From NCBI GenBank assembly GCA_934747325.1, contig CAKVGW010000029.1:1-22500 (forward strand): DNA of 22,500 nt. Direction: 5' to 3'. A program made the translations under genes and the position numbers. The notes below the pieces were generated by a model, which had not been told where the DNA came from, did not search any database, and worked only from the letters and a program-made list of their open reading frames with translations. Each line of letters begins with the position of its first letter. The stretch's first letter is position 1. Source of the stretch: an uncultured Candidatus Melainabacteria bacterium. Lineage in GTDB: Bacteria > Cyanobacteriota > Vampirovibrionia > Gastranaerophilales > Gastranaerophilaceae. Below, one piece after another: positions 1-7,298 of the stretch.

Positions 1-936
1 CACATTGACCACATTGTTGATGAAGTTTCTGAAAAAGACGGTGTTCCAATAAGTTATAGAGCGCCTAGAAAAGTTTTAGGAATGTTAAATACTGCAATGA
101 AAGAAAAAGTTCCATATTTTGCAACACTTGCAGAGTATATGCTTTGGGATAATTTTTACAAAGAATACCATGAAGATATGAATTTTGATGTACTTTGGGG
201 AAATGATATTGTTTCACAAAGCTACAAAACTCCTGAAGCAATTGCAGAAGATAATTTGACTTTGGCTAATTATAATTCAACTTCCAAAAAATTAACTCCG
301 CTTTCTATTCTAAAAACATATAACAATCAAGATGGCGAATTTGAGGCGATTGACAGATATCCTGCTCAGTTAGGTGAACAAGGGGCATTGTTTAAATGGT
401 TCAAGTACAAATTTTTACCAGGGGGACGCAATGCTCAGAGACCTGTTATGTACATTGATGGCGACGAATCTTTCACAAAAACTGGCATGGAATCTGTTAT
501 AGGTAATGAAGTTTCTATGCCAAGAGCAAAAGATTACGATTTCTTTGCAAAATTCGATGCAATTGACAGATTTGTAAAAAATTGTCCTGTAATTACTGAT
601 GGAGAAGCTCATATTATAAGACAAGATGAAGATGGTTTTGTAGTATGGCAAATCCAAAAAGAAGGATTGAAAAACTCAATTCTAGTTGTTGCAAATTATC
701 AATCACCGACTGAAAAATTCAGAGTTGAAGAAGGTGAAAATTCTTGGAACGAAGAAAGAGAAGGAAGAGAAGTATTCGATAAGACAATCGAACTTTCTTG
801 TGACTATTCAATCGTTTCAGAATTCAGATTTGATGGTACGGATTATATAGAAGAAAAATTCGTGGCAGCAACAAATTCACTTTCTTTCGGAAAACTTATG
901 CCTGCTGAATTTAAATTCTTTACTGTTATCAAATAG
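1..936 (+). CDS. Glycoside hydrolase family 13-like protein, C-terminal part (5' end outside window)
   Basis: The frame is open from base 1, so about 311 C-terminal residues are visible and the true start lies upstream. The end of a GH13 (alpha-amylase superfamily) barrel is suggested by a NNQD segment (codons at 322-333) where GH13 region IV normally has NHD, then LPGG followed by VMYIDGDE, resembling the usual PG-x-P-x-x-YYGDE turn. After that comes a helix with a D-Y-D-F-F-A-K-F-D-A-I-D-R-F pattern, like the segment before the C-terminal beta domain, and a beta-rich tail with ILVVANYQS, like the VLVVANF strand of amylase C domains. Substrate cannot be told from this fragment. The next gene is also a glycosidase, so a shared sugar-degradation role is possible. 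The histidine of region IV is replaced by glutamine, so activity should not be assumed. The family assignment is moderate because the catalytic nucleophile and acid regions are not in the window. Confidence 0.55.
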   Translation, partial: HIDHIVDEVSEKDGVPISYRAPRKVLGMLNTAMKEKVPYFATLAEYMLWDNFYKEYHEDMNFDVLWGNDIVSQSYKTPEAIAEDNLTLANYNSTSKKLTPLSILKTYNNQDGEFEAIDRYPAQLGEQGALFKWFKYKFLPGGRNAQRPVMYIDGDESFTKTGMESVIGNEVSMPRAKDYDFFAKFDAIDRFVKNCPVITDGEAHIIRQDEDGFVVWQIQKEGLKNSILVVANYQSPTEKFRVEEGENSWNEEREGREVFDKTIELSCDYSIVSEFRFDGTDYIEEKFVAATNSLSFGKLMPAEFKFFTVIK

Positions 937-956
937 TTTGAACATCAGCGCGCATT

Positions 957-1067
957 CCCTCGTCACTTGTTGGAGAGGGTTAGGGGCATATCTTCCGCCC
1001 AAAAACAATTTCAAGGGCAAAAGCCCAAATGGAGTATAATACGATTAAGTAAACTACGATTAAGTAA
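957..1067. repeat. Intergenic spacer: CCCTC/GAGGG repeat-like hairpin and tandem 13-nt direct repeat
   Basis: This spacer is more GC-rich than its neighbours in its first half. CCCTC (957-961) pairs with GAGGG (975-979), and the run GGAGAGGGTTAGGGG resembles the dispersed hairpin repeats containing GAGAGGGTTAGGG that occur between genes in many bacteria. A second small hairpin is GGGC-AAAA-GCCC (1015-1026). It is followed by TATAAT (1035-1040) without a convincing -35. Then TACGATTAAGTAA occurs twice (1040-1052 and 1055-1067) with a 15-nt period. The tandem copies could be an operator or part of a short transcript that ends at the terminator just downstream. Confidence 0.5.
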
Positions 1068-1078
1068 TATAGGGATTC

Positions 1079-1107
1079 GCCGAGTGGACACACTCGGCTT
1101 TATTTTT
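1079..1107 (+). terminator. Rho-independent terminator
   Basis: GCCGAGTG (1079-1086), loop GACA, CACTCGGC (1091-1098), then TTTATTTTT. The 8-bp perfect stem with tetraloop and T-tract is a strong plus-strand terminator. It ends transcription from the GH13-like gene about 140 nt after its stop, or a short RNA begun at the TATAAT at 1035, and insulates the mannosidase gene. Confidence 0.85.
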
Positions 1108-1133
1108 ATAAGAATTTGAGTTATCATAAGTGT

Positions 1134-3236
1134 ATGAAAAAACAAGTTATCGCGTATTTACATACGCACTGGGATAGAGAGTGGTATAGAGAGTTTGAAG
1201 TCTTTAGAATGAGGCTTCTGAGAGTATTTGATAACATTTTAAAATTGCTTCAAGATGGTAAAATACCTTGTTTTTATTTTGATGGGCAAGTTAGCGCATT
1301 AGAAGATTATCTTGAAATGCGACCTGAACAAGAAGAACTTGTGCGCTCTCTAATTAAGCGTAAAAAGCTTTTCATAGGACCATTTTATTGTCTTGTTGAT
1401 GAGTTTTTAACCGACAAAACTTGTTTTTCTAAAAATCTTGAAATTGGAATAAAAATTGCTCAAAAATATGGTTGCAACGATTTTATAGGATATCTTCCAG
1501 ATACGTTTGGACACAGCCAAAATGTCGTTGATATTCTGCGAGATTTTGGGATTGATAAATGTGTTGTGTGGCGCGGTTGCGGTGATTTCCCTGCGGAATT
1601 TTCATGGTGCGGAATGGATACAGTGAACCTTGTTAGAGGCTATTTTAACGATATTTTCTCAATTAATGCACCGATTGAAAAAAAAGCTGAATTACTTAAA
1701 GACAATTTAGATTTGCTTGCCCAAAAATCAGGAGATTACATCTTACTTCCTATAGGTGCTGATCATTTGGGCGTAGAAACTGATATTGATGTTCAAATCG
1801 AATCAATAAATGAACTTTTAAAAGAGAGTTATGAAATAAAATTGGGTTCACCGTTTGATTATTTTAAGCGCGTGGAAAACAATTTCAAACAATTTGAATG
1901 GAATGATGAACTCCGTGATAATTCTAAAACTTTTGTTTTGCAGGGTTGTTATTCTTCAAGGTTGGACTTAAAACGCGAAAATGTTGAATGCACTTATTTA
2001 CTGGATTTGGCAACTCGTTTTACTAATCAACAAAAAGAAACAAAATATGATAACTTGTTAGAATACGCCTATAAAATGCTTCTTCAAAATCAAGCGCATG
2101 ATAGTATTTGCGGATGTTCTACCGCGGATGTGCATAGAGAAAATTTTATCCGTTATATGAAAATCAAGCAAATAGCAAATACAATCGTTGATGAGTTAAA
2201 ATTCAAAAATCATTTTGAAGAAAAGAAAATTTTAAACCTTTCTGATAGAGATTTTTCAGGAATTGTAGAATTTGAAACGACTCAAAAGCTTGAAGGATAT
2301 GAAAAGATTGATTTCAGAAAAGGATTTGATAAATATTTACTTACAGACACTCAAAGAATACCGATTACAGAAGATTACACAAATATTTATACATATTTAG
2401 CTGAAATTAAGAATTTGGAAACTAATGAAATCGAATACTTAATGCCTGCGATTTCTGAAACAGATTTAAGAGTCGGCGATGATTTTATTGAGAATTCTAA
2501 TATTTCACTAAAAATAGAAAACGGCGATATTTATATTAATGGCGTTAAATTCTCGCTTGTAGATTTTGTTGATATGGGTGATAGTTACAATTGCGGGCCA
2601 AAAGAAGATGATAAAGGCACAAAATTCACAATTTTGCGTTCAAAAGCAGTTTTAAAGACTCCGACAGGAGTTTCTTTAAAAATTGATTTTGAAGGCAGGT
2701 GGGATATTATTCCATTGGTTGTAAGTTTAGACAAACACTCTTCTTGCCTTAAATTTATGTTTGAATGGATTAATACTCAAAAAAATCATTTGCTTTCAGC
2801 AGGGTTTGAACTTGCAAATCCGATTAGAGAAGTTTTTTCTGAAGACATGAATCAATTAATCAAGAGAAATTTTGAACCTGATTATGATATCAGAAAAAAT
2901 CTTCCAAAAACGCGCGGCATTGAAGCTAAAACTAATACAGCTCCAATGCAAAGAGGACTTTTGATTGATGAAGAAGGGAATAATCTTGGAGTTGTAACAA
3001 AAGGTTTAACTCAATATGAAGTTACGCAAAATGTACTTTATGTTCCGATACTTAGAGCAACAGGAGTTATATCCAATCCGCAAAATCCTGCTCGCTCAAC
3101 TCCTGCAGGCCCTCCGATAGAAGTCGAAACATTGCAAATGATTGGAAACAACAAAGCCGAATTTTATGTATTCTTTGGAAATCAAAATGCTTTTGTAGAT
3201 ACATTAAATCAGGTTTATAATTATATTATCGTATAA
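1134..3236 (+). CDS. Glycoside hydrolase family 38 alpha-mannosidase
   Basis: A GH38 retaining, zinc-dependent alpha-mannosidase of about 700 residues. The N-terminus carries HTHWDREWY (residues 10-18), the bacterial form of the family's metal-binding H-x-H-x-D signature (H12, D14). GYLPDTFGHS (119-128) carries the expected nucleophile aspartate D123, and NQAHDSICGCS near residues 319-329 carries the second metal histidine. The C-terminal half is the usual beta-sandwich region. No signal peptide is visible, so action is probably cytoplasmic on imported mannosides or oligosaccharides. It is shorter than E. coli MngB (about 880 residues) but contains all core motifs. An in-frame TTG at 1116 would add six residues; the ATG at 1134 is preferred because the protein then begins MKKQVIAYLH directly at the first barrel strand. 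Neither start has a strong Shine-Dalgarno sequence. The upstream neighbour is also a glycosidase. Substrate is not predictable. Confidence 0.9.
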   Translation: MKKQVIAYLHTHWDREWYREFEVFRMRLLRVFDNILKLLQDGKIPCFYFDGQVSALEDYLEMRPEQEELVRSLIKRKKLFIGPFYCLVDEFLTDKTCFSKNLEIGIKIAQKYGCNDFIGYLPDTFGHSQNVVDILRDFGIDKCVVWRGCGDFPAEFSWCGMDTVNLVRGYFNDIFSINAPIEKKAELLKDNLDLLAQKSGDYILLPIGADHLGVETDIDVQIESINELLKESYEIKLGSPFDYFKRVENNFKQFEWNDELRDNSKTFVLQGCYSSRLDLKRENVECTYLLDLATRFTNQQKETKYDNLLEYAYKMLLQNQAHDSICGCSTADVHRENFIRYMKIKQIANTIVDELKFKNHFEEKKILNLSDRDFSGIVEFETTQKLEGYEKIDFRKGFDKYLLTDTQRIPITEDYTNIYTYLAEIKNLETNEIEYLMPAISETDLRVGDDFIENSNISLKIENGDIYINGVKFSLVDFVDMGDSYNCGPKEDDKGTKFTILRSKAVLKTPTGVSLKIDFEGRWDIIPLVVSLDKHSSCLKFMFEWINTQKNHLLSAGFELANPIREVFSEDMNQLIKRNFEPDYDIRKNLPKTRGIEAKTNTAPMQRGLLIDEEGNNLGVVTKGLTQYEVTQNVLYVPILRATGVISNPQNPARSTPAGPPIEVETLQMIGNNKAEFYVFFGNQNAFVDTLNQVYNYIIV

Positions 3237-3338
3237 GGCAGACTAAACTCTGTCTTACGCTTCGAAGCGAATTAAATACTTTTCTACTTTCAATTTTTCA
3301 TTGAAAAGCAGAAAAGTAGGTTGGGCTTTTATCCCAAC
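3234..3338. terminator. Cluster of four consecutive inverted repeats between convergent genes
   Basis: Four stems lie in a row. TAAGGCAGA (3234-3242, starting in the mannosidase stop codon) pairs with TCTGTCTTA (3249-3257) with one G-T. CGCTTCGAAGCG (3258-3269) is a perfect palindrome. TACTTTTCT plus CTTTCAAT (3277-3294) pairs with ATTGAAAAG plus AGAAAAGTA (3300-3318). GTTGGG (3320-3325) pairs with CCCAAC (3333-3338), followed by AATATTTTT on the plus strand. The last stem is a plausible terminator for the plus strand, and the set lies between two convergent genes, so bidirectional termination is the simplest role. Confidence 0.6.
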
Positions 3339-3345
3339 AATATTT

Positions 3346-4257
3346 TTATGCTCTGATAAGATTAGATTTCTTAAAGTCAAAACCATGTTTTTTCAAGGAA
3401 TCTAAAACATTAGGTGCATAACTTTGAAATACTGAATTGTAATTTGCTAACGCAATTTTAATTGCAGTTTTGTTTTCTTGTTCGGAAAGTTTTATTGATT
3501 TATTTTTTAATTTTTCGATGCTTTCTTTTATTGATATATTTTTTAATGTTGAAACAGCTTCAACGTATTTCATTTGGAAAATCAATAATCCTACTTTCAT
3601 TCCGTATTCATCATCTTTTGCGCAGGCGTTTCGTAAACTTTCTATATTTCTATATCTAAGCTTTTTCTGACCATTTTTATTGGTGTACAGAACTTCATCC
3701 AATAATTTAGGATTCAATAATTCGTACACATCATTACGGTTCCCTTCTGCACCAGGGTAAAAATCCTTGACGCTTTTTTTAACTACTTGCATTGGACCTG
3801 CGCCATTTTCAGAGTTTTCATTTTTTTTGAAATTACCATGAGTTTCCTGATTGATTATTGAAATCAATAAAGAAGTTGGAAGATTGTTTGCTTTTGCAAC
3901 TTTTTCAGTCTTTGTAGCCCAATATTCCGCCAATTGAGGAGATATTTCTACATGCCATTTTTTTGCTTCATTCACAACCATATTTACGTTCTTTTCATGA
4001 GCAGTTTGAGTTGAATTACTCTTCTTTGAAACTTTTGAGTTTCCGTAAATAATTGGTTTGTAATCCTTGACCGCATCTTGTTTTGCTACAAAAATTGAAT
4101 TATTTTTAGTTTTTAATGATTTTTCATGAGTTTGCCATTCTTTGTTGAACAAGCTATATTCAGTATTATCAAGCTTGTTATCATGGTTAACATCGTATTT
4201 TTTAGCGATATCTTTTTTTATGCCTATAAATTTTGTGTAATCAATTGGTTTTGTCAT
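3346..4257 (-). CDS. EF-hand plus lytic transglycosylase (SLT-type) domain protein
   Basis: A 303-residue predicted peptidoglycan lytic transglycosylase. Residues 22-33 (DVNHDNKLDNTE) form a canonical EF-hand calcium loop with ligands at positions 1, 3, 5, 9 and 12. A lysine/serine-rich linker follows, containing DAVKDYKP (61-68). The SLT-like domain is at about 105-290: QETHGNF carries the probable catalytic glutamate E138, and GAGPMQV (152-158) matches the family's G-L-M-Q-V signature. There is no signal peptide or membrane segment, unusual for an enzyme that acts on cell wall. A ribosome-binding AAAGG lies 8 nt before the ATG. It is the second gene of an operon, 16 nt after the glucosaminidase gene, whose protein shares the same layout and a related linker. 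The two enzymes would cut the glycan strand at the two different linkages. The export route is unknown; flagellar rod cap-like or other Sec-independent export is inference only. Confidence 0.8.
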   Translation of the reverse strand: MTKPIDYTKFIGIKKDIAKKYDVNHDNKLDNTEYSLFNKEWQTHEKSLKTKNNSIFVAKQDAVKDYKPIIYGNSKVSKKSNSTQTAHEKNVNMVVNEAKKWHVEISPQLAEYWATKTEKVAKANNLPTSLLISIINQETHGNFKKNENSENGAGPMQVVKKSVKDFYPGAEGNRNDVYELLNPKLLDEVLYTNKNGQKKLRYRNIESLRNACAKDDEYGMKVGLLIFQMKYVEAVSTLKNISIKESIEKLKNKSIKLSEQENKTAIKIALANYNSVFQSYAPNVLDSLKKHGFDFKKSNLIRA

Positions 4258-4273
4258 TGTTTAACCTTTTCAT

Positions 4274-5152
4274 TTAATTTTTATAATTTTGTTCAAGTAA
4301 TTTATTGTATTCTTGTCTTAATCTTTCAGCCATTTTTGTAACTTGTTTGATCCATCTCGGAGCTTCTGATTTAGCACAATATTTCCCAGAATATCCAATA
4401 GAACTTATTGTTTTACGACCTTCGGACACCCTTGTATTTACAGTGTTTGCAATACTATCAATACAACTTTCAACATTGTCGAATTTGCGTAAGCCTCTTT
4501 TACCCATAATTCCGCCAATATTATTTTTTTGTAATGATGGCTTTGAGACTCCATTAGCGGATTCGTGCATAGAAATTGCAATTAAAACAAAAGGGTCTAA
4601 CTTATTTGCAAGAGCATCTTTTTGAGCAGATTTTACAAATGCAGCTGCCTTATCTTTCAACTTACTGTTATTTTTAATTAAATTATTTAAAGCTTGATTC
4701 ATCAGTTTTTCATCATAAACAGTATTATCTGAAATAACAACATTATGTTGTGCAGTAATTTTTGTTTTTATTGGTATCGCTTTTTTTGTAATTTTAAAAT
4801 CTTTTATTACTGTTGGCGTATAATCTTTAATAGCATCTCGTTTTTGTTCTTGTTCTTTATTTGTTAATTTATTCATTTGTTTTTCTTTTAAATCATGAAA
4901 AAAAGAATTTATATTTTCTAATAATTTAGGCAAAAGTGATGCTATTTGTTTTTTGAACTCATTTTCTTCTGCAAAATCTAATTTACCATCATTATAGCCT
5001 TGTTCACCTTTTTTATAAACAGATGTATCCACCTTATTAAAAATACTTACAAGTTGTTGGGACTCATCATCTGACAACTTAATCCCATTACTTTCTAAAT
5101 ATTTGTTAATACCTTCTAAATTTGTTTTGATACCTGTAAAATCAAATCCCAT
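4274..5152 (-). CDS. EF-hand-like plus glucosaminidase (FlgJ/LytG-type) domain protein
   Basis: A 292-residue predicted endo-beta-N-acetylglucosaminidase. The N-terminal 90 residues are helical and hold an EF-hand-like segment at about 42-62 (GYNDGKLDFAEE) whose first half is irregular. A charged region follows with DAIKDYTP (106-113), closely related to the linker of the downstream gene product. The catalytic domain (about 165-285) has ISMHESANG, with the probable catalytic glutamate E197, and KNNIGGIMG (209-217), the equivalent of the KNNLFGIK motif of Glucosaminidase-family proteins. No signal peptide is present. The ATG follows a CAGGTAA ribosome-binding site at a good distance. It is first in an operon with the transglycosylase gene and sits behind a sigma-28-type promoter at 5190-5216. 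A role in flagellar assembly or in cell-wall remodelling tied to motility is therefore a reasonable guess, not proven. Confidence 0.8.
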   Translation of the reverse strand: MGFDFTGIKTNLEGINKYLESNGIKLSDDESQQLVSIFNKVDTSVYKKGEQGYNDGKLDFAEENEFKKQIASLLPKLLENINSFFHDLKEKQMNKLTNKEQEQKRDAIKDYTPTVIKDFKITKKAIPIKTKITAQHNVVISDNTVYDEKLMNQALNNLIKNNSKLKDKAAAFVKSAQKDALANKLDPFVLIAISMHESANGVSKPSLQKNNIGGIMGKRGLRKFDNVESCIDSIANTVNTRVSEGRKTISSIGYSGKYCAKSEAPRWIKQVTKMAERLRQEYNKLLEQNYKN

Positions 5153-5189
5153 TGTCTTTACCTGCTATCCATATTGTTTCACACAATTA

Positions 5190-5216
5190 TTTACGGCATA
5201 ATTTTTAAAAACTTTA
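5190..5216 (-). promoter_or_regulatory. Sigma-28 (FliA/SigD)-type promoter for the peptidoglycan hydrolase operon
   Basis: Reading the minus strand, TAAAGTTT (5216-5209), an 11-nt spacer, then GCCGTAAA (5197-5190). The flagellar sigma-28 consensus is TAAAGTTT-N11-GCCGATAA, so the -35 matches 8 of 8 and the -10 matches 6 of 8 with exact spacing. Start would be near 5182, giving a short leader of about 30 nt to the ATG at 5152. The first part of that leader (GTGTGAAAC, 5184-5176) is also found after a similar element at 12949-12977. Confidence 0.6.
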
Positions 5217-5233
5217 GGCTTTTGAATCAATTC

Positions 5234-5251
5234 TTTACAAAAATTTACAAA
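5234..5251. promoter_or_regulatory. HLR1-like direct repeat (OmpR-type regulator box), site 1
   Basis: TTTACAAAAATTTACAAA holds two TTTACA units exactly 10 nt apart, one helical turn, each followed by AA. It fits the cyanobacterial HLR1 consensus (G/T)TTACA(T/A)(T/A)-NN-(G/T)TTACA(T/A)(T/A), bound by the response regulator RpaB, at every defined position. It lies between divergent genes, about 50-70 nt upstream of the predicted sigma-28 start and about 115-130 nt upstream of the TPR gene start. An identical site is at 8107-8124. AT-rich background makes chance agreement possible. Confidence 0.45.
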
Positions 5252-5331
5252 AGAGGAAAAATTGTATGTTTTCACTCTTAAGAAGGATTTTAGATATTTA
5301 TAAAAAGTGTTTTTATTACCTACCTAACCTC

Positions 5332-5359
5332 TTGCTATGCAAAATTTATGTGTTAATAT
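5332..5359 (+). promoter_or_regulatory. Sigma-70-type promoter for the TPR gene
   Basis: TTGCTA (5332-5337), a 16-nt spacer, TAATAT (5354-5359). Start would be about 30 nt before the GTG start codon at 5396. Confidence 0.4.
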
Positions 5360-5395
5360 TTAATAAAATTCAACTTGATTATTGGAGTACGTATC

Positions 5396-6829
5396 GTGAA
5401 AAAAACAAGTTTAATACTTGCTATAATATTGTCGGTTGCCTTTCAGGGCAGTATTTTTGCTGCAATAACTCCAATGGAAAGTTCAATTGAAGCATTTACT
5501 CAACAAATAGAAAACAATCCTGATGCAGCCTTAGCGTACTCTAACCGAGCATCACTAAAATTTCTAAAAAAAGATGTACAGGGTGCGATTGCTGATTTTG
5601 ACAAGGCAATTCAAATCAATCCAAACAATCCTGAATTGTACCTCAACAGAGGTTATATAAAACAAATTGTTAATGATTTTGCAGGCGCAATGCAGGATTA
5701 TAACACCGCATTAAAAGTTAGACCAAATTTCGCCTATGCTTATAATAACAGAGGCGTTTTAAAAGTTGCAATGAAGGATATTCAAGGAGCAATGAATGAT
5801 TACGCAAAAGCACTTGAATTAAATCCTCGTTATTCTGATGTTTACTACAACAGAGGCAACTTAAAATACATGTTGAGTGATAACGAAGGTGCGTTAGATG
5901 ATTACAACAAAGCTATTGAATTAAATCCAAAAGATTCTGAAGCATTCAACAACAGAGGCGTTGTAAAAAAACGCATGAACTTCAACGTTGGTGCGCTTAG
6001 CGACTACTCACAAGCAATTGCACTTAATCCAAAAGACAGCATTGCTTACGCAAATCGTGGTCGTTTGAAAAAATTGTATTTTGATAATGAAGGTGCTGCA
6101 ATCGACTTAGACCAAGCGGTTGCTCTTGCTGAAAAACAAGTTTTCATCAAGAATGTTAAACCACTTGTTTCTAACGAAAACTACATTGCTGCAATCCCTG
6201 TAGTACAAGGAATTACCGATGATGTAATTTCTCCAATTATCAAATCTAATGTAAATAGCAATAAAATTACATACACTCACCCTGAACATGTTATTGCTTC
6301 TGCAAAACCTGTTACAAAAGTTGCTCAAGCAAAACCTGCAGTTGAAAAGAAGACAGAACCACAATTACCGCAACAAGTTCAACCTGTAGCAACTATTGCA
6401 AGTATTATGCCAGCACAACCAAAAGTTCAACCGGTTCAACAACCAAAAGTAGTACAACCTGTAAAACAAACATCAACGCCTGTTATCAATGCAGGAGTTG
6501 GTACTGTTAAATTGGCATCTGTCGGATCTGCGATTACAACCTCTCAAGTTAAAAATGTACCAACTACAAACGTTAAGCTTGCAGAAAGTTATTACATCAG
6601 AGGTTTGCAAAAATGTGTGCTTAGAGATTTGCAAGGTGCTGTTGCTGATTTAAATAAAGCAATAGAAAACAATTCAAATTATGCTGATGCTTACTATTAT
6701 CGTGCTGCTATCAGAAAAGAACTTGGTGACAGCGATGGATTTAAAAAAGATTACGCTAAAGCAATCCAAATCAACCCATCATTACAAGCTTTCAATGATT
6801 CTAACTGTTTATCACTAATTAATGGTTAA
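5396..6829 (+). CDS. Secreted tetratricopeptide repeat protein
   Basis: About 477 residues, with an N-terminal signal peptide (VKKTSLILAIILS...FAA). About six TPR units follow, spanning roughly residues 20-235, with typical A-Y-x-N-R-G and D-Y-x-K-A-I-x-L-N-P signatures repeating every 34 residues. Then comes a proline/glutamine/valine-rich linker of about 140 residues, and two more TPR units to the C-terminus. It probably works as a protein-binding scaffold on the outer side of the inner membrane; the partner is unknown. The GTG at 5396 is chosen because TTGGAG lies 8 nt upstream and the signal peptide starts exactly there; an in-frame TTG at 5375 would place seven non-signal residues before it. 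It ends 1 bp from the stop of a convergent gene, so no separate terminator is visible. The gene stands alone and may answer to the HLR1-like site upstream. Confidence 0.85.
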   Translation: MKKTSLILAIILSVAFQGSIFAAITPMESSIEAFTQQIENNPDAALAYSNRASLKFLKKDVQGAIADFDKAIQINPNNPELYLNRGYIKQIVNDFAGAMQDYNTALKVRPNFAYAYNNRGVLKVAMKDIQGAMNDYAKALELNPRYSDVYYNRGNLKYMLSDNEGALDDYNKAIELNPKDSEAFNNRGVVKKRMNFNVGALSDYSQAIALNPKDSIAYANRGRLKKLYFDNEGAAIDLDQAVALAEKQVFIKNVKPLVSNENYIAAIPVVQGITDDVISPIIKSNVNSNKITYTHPEHVIASAKPVTKVAQAKPAVEKKTEPQLPQQVQPVATIASIMPAQPKVQPVQQPKVVQPVKQTSTPVINAGVGTVKLASVGSAITTSQVKNVPTTNVKLAESYYIRGLQKCVLRDLQGAVADLNKAIENNSNYADAYYYRAAIRKELGDSDGFKKDYAKAIQINPSLQAFNDSNCLSLING

Positions 6830-6830
6830 A

Positions 6831-7286
6831 TTAAATACCTTCATCTGAAGAAGAATCTTCTTCTTCGGCTGTAATTGGAGCTGCAACTTTCACGCCCATT
6901 GACTCAAGAGCCGCACGTGCTTTTGGCGCTAGAGCTGTATCAGAAAAATTTTCCAAAATTGTTTGATAGCATTCGATTGCTTCCGGCTTCATCTCACGAA
7001 GTTTATAAATATTACCTGCCTTATAATATAAAGGTGCAAGTTCAGTAGATGTTGCCACAAGCATTTGGTTATCAAGTTTAATTTTTATACCGATAAGAGT
7101 TTCATTGTCTTGAGGTGACAACAAAGCACGACCGTATATTTTTTCTGTTAGTTTATCAATATTATCGGACATTTCGGTAATCGCTTCTTTTGAAAGTTTT
7201 GAAGATTTTTTTGCAGCCGATACATCCAACGAAATCGCTGATAACAACAAAAAACCAACTAATATTGATAATAGAATTCTTTTCAT
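6831..7286 (-). CDS. Small secreted TPR-like protein
   Basis: A 151-residue exported protein with a clear N-terminal signal sequence (MKRILLSILVGFLLLSAISL then ...SAA). The mature part has two or three helical repeats; LAPLYYKAGNIYKLREMKPEA and IECYQTILENFSDTALAPKA read as a degenerate TPR pair. The C-terminal tail is acidic (EEEDSSSDEG). The ATG at 7286 is preferred because GGGG lies about 7 nt upstream; the in-frame TTG at 7298 would put the ribosome-binding site inside the gene. Transcribed alone, convergent with the larger TPR gene and only 1 bp from it. Function is not known; a periplasmic assembly or scaffold role would fit. Confidence 0.75.
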   Translation of the reverse strand: MKRILLSILVGFLLLSAISLDVSAAKKSSKLSKEAITEMSDNIDKLTEKIYGRALLSPQDNETLIGIKIKLDNQMLVATSTELAPLYYKAGNIYKLREMKPEAIECYQTILENFSDTALAPKARAALESMGVKVAAPITAEEEDSSSDEGI

Positions 7287-7298
7287 TTTATACCCCAA

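Noticed and set aside
2358..2376. ATTACA-N4-ATTACA direct repeat with 10-nt spacing, HLR1-like
   Set aside because: It lies inside the mannosidase coding sequence and does not match the outer consensus positions; codon use explains it.
5266..5490. A 74-codon frame with a GAGG 9 nt upstream, overlapping the start of the TPR gene
   Set aside because: It runs into the signal peptide region of the TPR gene in another frame, has skewed composition (many K, Y, L, C) and no recognisable motif.
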